NCBI GenBank assembly: GCA_003132645.1
Contig: PKYM01000350.1
Location: 497 to 8,804 of the forward strand
Direction: 5' to 3'
Length of the DNA: 8,308 bases
From: Actinomycetota bacterium
GTDB lineage: Bacteria > Actinomycetota > Thermoleophilia > UBA2241
Shown one piece after another: positions 5,641 to 8,308 of this stretch. How positions within the stretch are numbered: position 1 is the stretch's first letter; each line of letters opens with the position of its first letter. Below the pieces are notes generated by a model. It did not search any database. It saw only the letters and a list, made by a program, of their open reading frames with translations, and was not told where the DNA came from. Both the position numbers and the translations under genes were made by a program.

Positions 5641-7203
5641 ATGGCTGAGGTCGCACTCAAACACGAAAAGGCGAAACTGGTTAGGACGCTCAAACGCTGG
5701 GACCTGGTGTTCTTCAGCGTCTGCGCCATCATCGGCCTCGACGCCGTGGCCGGCCTGGCCAAGTGGGGGCTCGGCCAGGGCATCGTGTGGTTCATCATCT
5801 TCCTCTTTCTCTTCCTGCTGCCCTACGGTTTCGTGACCGCCGAGCTCGGCGCCGCGTTCCCGGCCGAGGGCGGCATCTACACCTGGGCCCGCATGGCCTA
5901 CGGCAAGCTGCCGGGCGAGATCACGGCGATCCTCTACTGGATCTCGAACGCCATCTGGATCGGCGGCTCGCTGGCGGGCGTCACGATCGCCTCCATCAAC
6001 GGCTTCTTCCTCGAACCGAACGGCAAGGCCGACGTCGGCCTGGCGGGCCAGATCATCATCGGCCTCGTGTTCGTCTGGGTGTGCATCGCCATCGCCGTCA
6101 TCTCGCTCAAGCACGGCAAGTGGGCCGGCAACATCGGCGCCTGGGTCAAGGCCATCGCGGTCATCGCCTTCGCGATCCTCGTGGTCGCCAACCTCGCCAA
6201 GAACGGGGTCCCGCACGGCATCGCCGCCGGCAGCACCTACGCCCCGTCGATCACCGGCTTCCTGGCCGTGATCGGCGCCATCATCTTCCTGTTCGTCGGC
6301 TTCGAGCTCGAGTCGGGCGCCAGCGAAGAGATGACCAATCCCCAGCACGACGTACCGATCGGCATCCTGCGCTCCGGCATCATCACGAGCGCCCTCTACA
6401 TCATCGTGCTCCTCGGCATCCTGTTCACCCTGCCGGTCAAGGAGCTCACGCAGTCGAGCGGTCTGACCGGCGCCTTCTCGCTGGTCAACAAGACCGTGAT
6501 CGGCACCGGCGGCGGGGCCAAGTTCATCGGCTACCTGTTCGGCATCGTCGTCATCCTGACGCTCGTCGGCTCGGGCTCGGTCTGGATCCTCGGCTCCTGC
6601 CGCGTGCAGGCCGTCGCGGCGCTCGACGGCGCCGCCCCACGCGGCCTGGGCAAGTTCGGCGCCCAGGGCACGCCGACCACCATGGCGTGGCTGTCGGGCA
6701 TCATCGGCTCGATCTTCGTCGTCGCGGTGTTCTGGATCTCCCACATCTCGTCGGCTTCGAACGCCAGCAGCGGCGCCAAGACCCTCGATAACGCCATGGC
6801 CGTGTTCCTGGGCATCGCGCTCTCCACCGCGGTGCTGGCCTACATCTTCACCATTCCGGCGACTATCACGCTGCGCAAGAAGTTCCCCGACGTGCATCGT
6901 CCGTTCATCGTCCCCGGCGGCCAGTTCGGCTTGTGGCTGAGCGTCATCCTGGCCGAGATCGGCATCATCCTGACCGGCTTCACACTCCTCTGGCCGGGTC
7001 TCATCGACGGGGTCCTGGGGCAGAAGTACGACATCGTCAGCAGCTGGGGCGTGTCGCGCAAGTTCTTCGAGCTCACGACCCTCGGCACGTTCATCATCAT
7101 CATCCTCGTCGGCGTGGTCTTCTGGGCCTGGGGGAAGGCCCAGACCAAGGGCGCCGAGACCACCACGGAGGAGCTTCTGGAGGGCGTCGTCGAAGAGGCG
7201 TAA
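5641..7203 (+). CDS. APC-superfamily amino acid/amine permease
   Basis: A 520-residue inner-membrane transporter with about twelve hydrophobic segments (first near 21-40, last near 482-498) and short charged ends. Start ATG 5641 is chosen because GGGAGG (5629-5634) lies six bases before it; an ATG at 5637 is out of frame. APC marks: a first helix with a small-residue break (CAIIGLDAVAG, 28-38), PAEGGIYTWAR (74-84), FVGFELESGASEEMTNP (218-234) followed by DVPIGI, and RKKFPDVHRPFIVPGG (412-427) between late helices. Relatives carry amino acids or polyamines by proton symport or exchange; the substrate cannot be read from the sequence. Divergent transcription from mtbB copy 2 makes a methylated amine or amino acid-derived amine an attractive guess, since methylamine gene clusters often include permeases, but this is inference. 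The stop is TAA, followed by a strong terminator. An acidic tail (TTTEELLEGVVEEA) ends the protein. Confidence 0.88.
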   Translation: MAEVALKHEKAKLVRTLKRWDLVFFSVCAIIGLDAVAGLAKWGLGQGIVWFIIFLFLFLLPYGFVTAELGAAFPAEGGIYTWARMAYGKLPGEITAILYWISNAIWIGGSLAGVTIASINGFFLEPNGKADVGLAGQIIIGLVFVWVCIAIAVISLKHGKWAGNIGAWVKAIAVIAFAILVVANLAKNGVPHGIAAGSTYAPSITGFLAVIGAIIFLFVGFELESGASEEMTNPQHDVPIGILRSGIITSALYIIVLLGILFTLPVKELTQSSGLTGAFSLVNKTVIGTGGGAKFIGYLFGIVVILTLVGSGSVWILGSCRVQAVAALDGAAPRGLGKFGAQGTPTTMAWLSGIIGSIFVVAVFWISHISSASNASSGAKTLDNAMAVFLGIALSTAVLAYIFTIPATITLRKKFPDVHRPFIVPGGQFGLWLSVILAEIGIILTGFTLLWPGLIDGVLGQKYDIVSSWGVSRKFFELTTLGTFIIIILVGVVFWAWGKAQTKGAETTTEELLEGVVEEA

Positions 7204-7258
7204 GTCCTTCACTCAGGCAAACCCGAGGCGCGACAGTCGCGCCAATGCACAAAACGAC

Positions 7259-7301
7259 GAGCGGGGGTGCGGACCTCAAGGTCCGCGCCCCCGCTCTTTT
7301 T
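7259..7301. terminator. Intrinsic terminator after the permease, probably bidirectional
   Basis: Arms 7259-7276 and 7279-7296 pair over about 17 bp with one G-T wobble, giving a TCAA-type loop, and TTTTT (7297-7301) follows on the plus strand. On the minus strand the stem is followed by GTCGTTTTG, so it can also stop transcription of the convergent gene ending at 7403. It is the clearest intrinsic terminator in the window. Confidence 0.9.
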
Positions 7302-7402
7302 GCCCGGCCGCCGGTCTTGCCTGCAGCGCCCGAGCTTGTCCGGCGCCCGATCCAGCCCGCCGAGGCCGAGTCCGCGGCGGACGGGAAGCGAGCCGCTACC
7401 CT

Positions 7403-8137
7403 TCAGGCGGCCTCGCGCTCCGACGCGCCGCCGGCCAGCGATGCCACCTTGGTCGAATCGAAGATCTCCTGCACGCCGGCGATCGGCTTGTCGAAGTCGA
7501 CCGAGGGCGGGAAGAAGCGGCGCAGTTGCTCCTTGAATGTCACGTCGAACGGCTCGCCCGAAGCCGCGAATCGACGGTTGGCCTCGAACGGATCGACTCC
7601 CTCCAGGTAGCCCGCGCCGAGCGGGCCCATGGGAGTCTGCAGCAGGCTGACTACCTCGCCGTGCTGACCGAGTGCCCGTCGCGACGCGGCGAACTCGCGC
7701 GACGCATAGGCCTGGGGAAGGTAGGACAGCGCCTCATCGAGGGTCTCGGCGAGCAACGGCGCGCAGAAGGCCATCCCCTGGCCCCGAGGGGCGACGTCCG
7801 GGTCGAACCACCCAGCGATGGTCTCCGGCAGGGCGGCCTGAGACTGGCTCAGGTCGACGCCGTGGACCTCTTTGACCGTTTTGACGAAGAAGCGGTCGAT
7901 GTCGAGGCCGGACTGCGCCATCTGCGACACGGTGGCGAAGTCGGCGGTCGCTTCGATATAGGCGATCACAAAGGAGCCCATCGGGGTCTCCTGCAAATAG
8001 GCGCGCTCGAGTGTGATGCCGGCCCGGCGGCGCGACTGCTCGTACTCGCGGGGACGGGCGCGAAACTCGTCGGCGACAAGCCTGGCGTCGGCGGACTTTC
8101 CCGACAGGACCGGAAACGCAAGGACAGTGCGAGACAT
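7403..8137 (-). CDS. Uncharacterised protein with two similar alpha/beta halves
   Basis: A 244-residue soluble protein without signal peptide or membrane helix. ATG 8137 has a textbook site (AAGGAGG, five bases before). It contains an internal duplication: residues about 4-96 and 121-215 align. Matching stretches are LAFPVL and MAFCAPLL, REYEQSRRRAG and REFAASRRALG, YLQETPMGSFVIAYIEA and LLQTPMGPLGAGYLEG, then a helix with DIDRFFVKTVKEVHGVDL and PFDVTFKEQLRRFFPPSVDF. Each half looks like a small ferredoxin-like or dimeric alpha-beta barrel domain, as in uncharacterised actinobacterial proteins of the DUF6176 kind; this link is from memory and weak. Two such halves in one chain would form a built-in pseudo-dimer. 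No catalytic motif stands out and no function is assigned. It is convergent with the permease and shares its terminator, with no operon partner in the window. The stop is TGA. Confidence 0.85.
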   Translation of the reverse strand: MSRTVLAFPVLSGKSADARLVADEFRARPREYEQSRRRAGITLERAYLQETPMGSFVIAYIEATADFATVSQMAQSGLDIDRFFVKTVKEVHGVDLSQSQAALPETIAGWFDPDVAPRGQGMAFCAPLLAETLDEALSYLPQAYASREFAASRRALGQHGEVVSLLQTPMGPLGAGYLEGVDPFEANRRFAASGEPFDVTFKEQLRRFFPPSVDFDKPIAGVQEIFDSTKVASLAGGASEREAA

Positions 8138-8308
8138 GAGTGCCTCCTTGACGCAAGTCGTACATGGTCGCCCGTCACGGCAACCGAGGTCTGTCGGGGG
8201 CTGCCGGAGACTACGGCCGAAGACCGGCGCGCGACCGACCCATACCTGTGGTTCTGCCCGCCCCGAAAACCGCTAGTCATCGCGCCGTTGACCGCGGTCG
8301 CGGCCGCC

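Noticed and set aside
8138..8308. A promoter or gene in the right-hand end
   Set aside because: Only a weak minus-strand TTGCCG/TACGAC pair with a 15-base spacer was seen, which is not enough, and no frame has a credible start.

Overview
The window is GC-rich bacterial DNA, about two thirds G+C by eye, with strong purine-rich Shine-Dalgarno sites, GTG and TTG starts, Sec-type signal peptides and intrinsic terminators. The secreted protein at the left end resembles the HtaA-like proteins common in Actinobacteria (Thermoleophilia-type genomes), so an actinobacterial host is the best guess. No rRNA or marker gene confirms it.

The main content is a pair of paralogous dimethylamine methyltransferase (mtbB) genes on the minus strand, at 951-2339 and 3774-5180. 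Each is broken by one in-frame amber codon (TAG at 1305-1307 and at 4146-4148). Both ambers fall at residue 345, after a conserved Asp-Gly-aromatic/aliphatic motif. This is where archaeal MtbB carries pyrrolysine, and the conserved C-terminal part of the family continues in the same frame after it. These are therefore best read as two full-length pyrrolysine proteins of 462 and 468 residues. A standard-code gene caller would split them into four ORFs. Both genes, and the secreted-protein gene at the left, also use TAG as their final stop, so UAG appears to have two meanings here.

Layout from left to right: 1-178 holds the probable tail of a Pro/Ala-rich protein. At 179-784 (+) is a secreted HtaA-like protein. 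At 785-950 are two large hairpins between convergent genes. At 951-2339 (-) is mtbB copy 1. At 2340-2614 is a spacer with an inverted repeat and a 52-bp tandem duplication that runs into the end of the next gene. At 2615-3646 (-) is an LdhA-type D-lactate dehydrogenase. At 3647-3773 is a spacer with a hairpin. At 3774-5180 (-) is mtbB copy 2. At 5181-5640 is a divergent control region. At 5641-7203 (+) is an APC-family permease, followed by a strong bidirectional terminator. At 7403-8137 (-) is an uncharacterised protein with an internal duplication.

The three minus-strand genes mtbB2 - ldhA - mtbB1 run in the same direction and may form a loose transcription unit, although the gaps (about 130 and 275 bp) allow internal promoters. 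A plausible but unproven model is that the permease imports a methylated amine and the MtbB proteins demethylate it onto a corrinoid protein. The corrinoid protein, the second methyltransferase, the activase and the pyrrolysine genes (pylT, pylS, pylB, pylC, pylD) are not in the window and must lie elsewhere if the system works.
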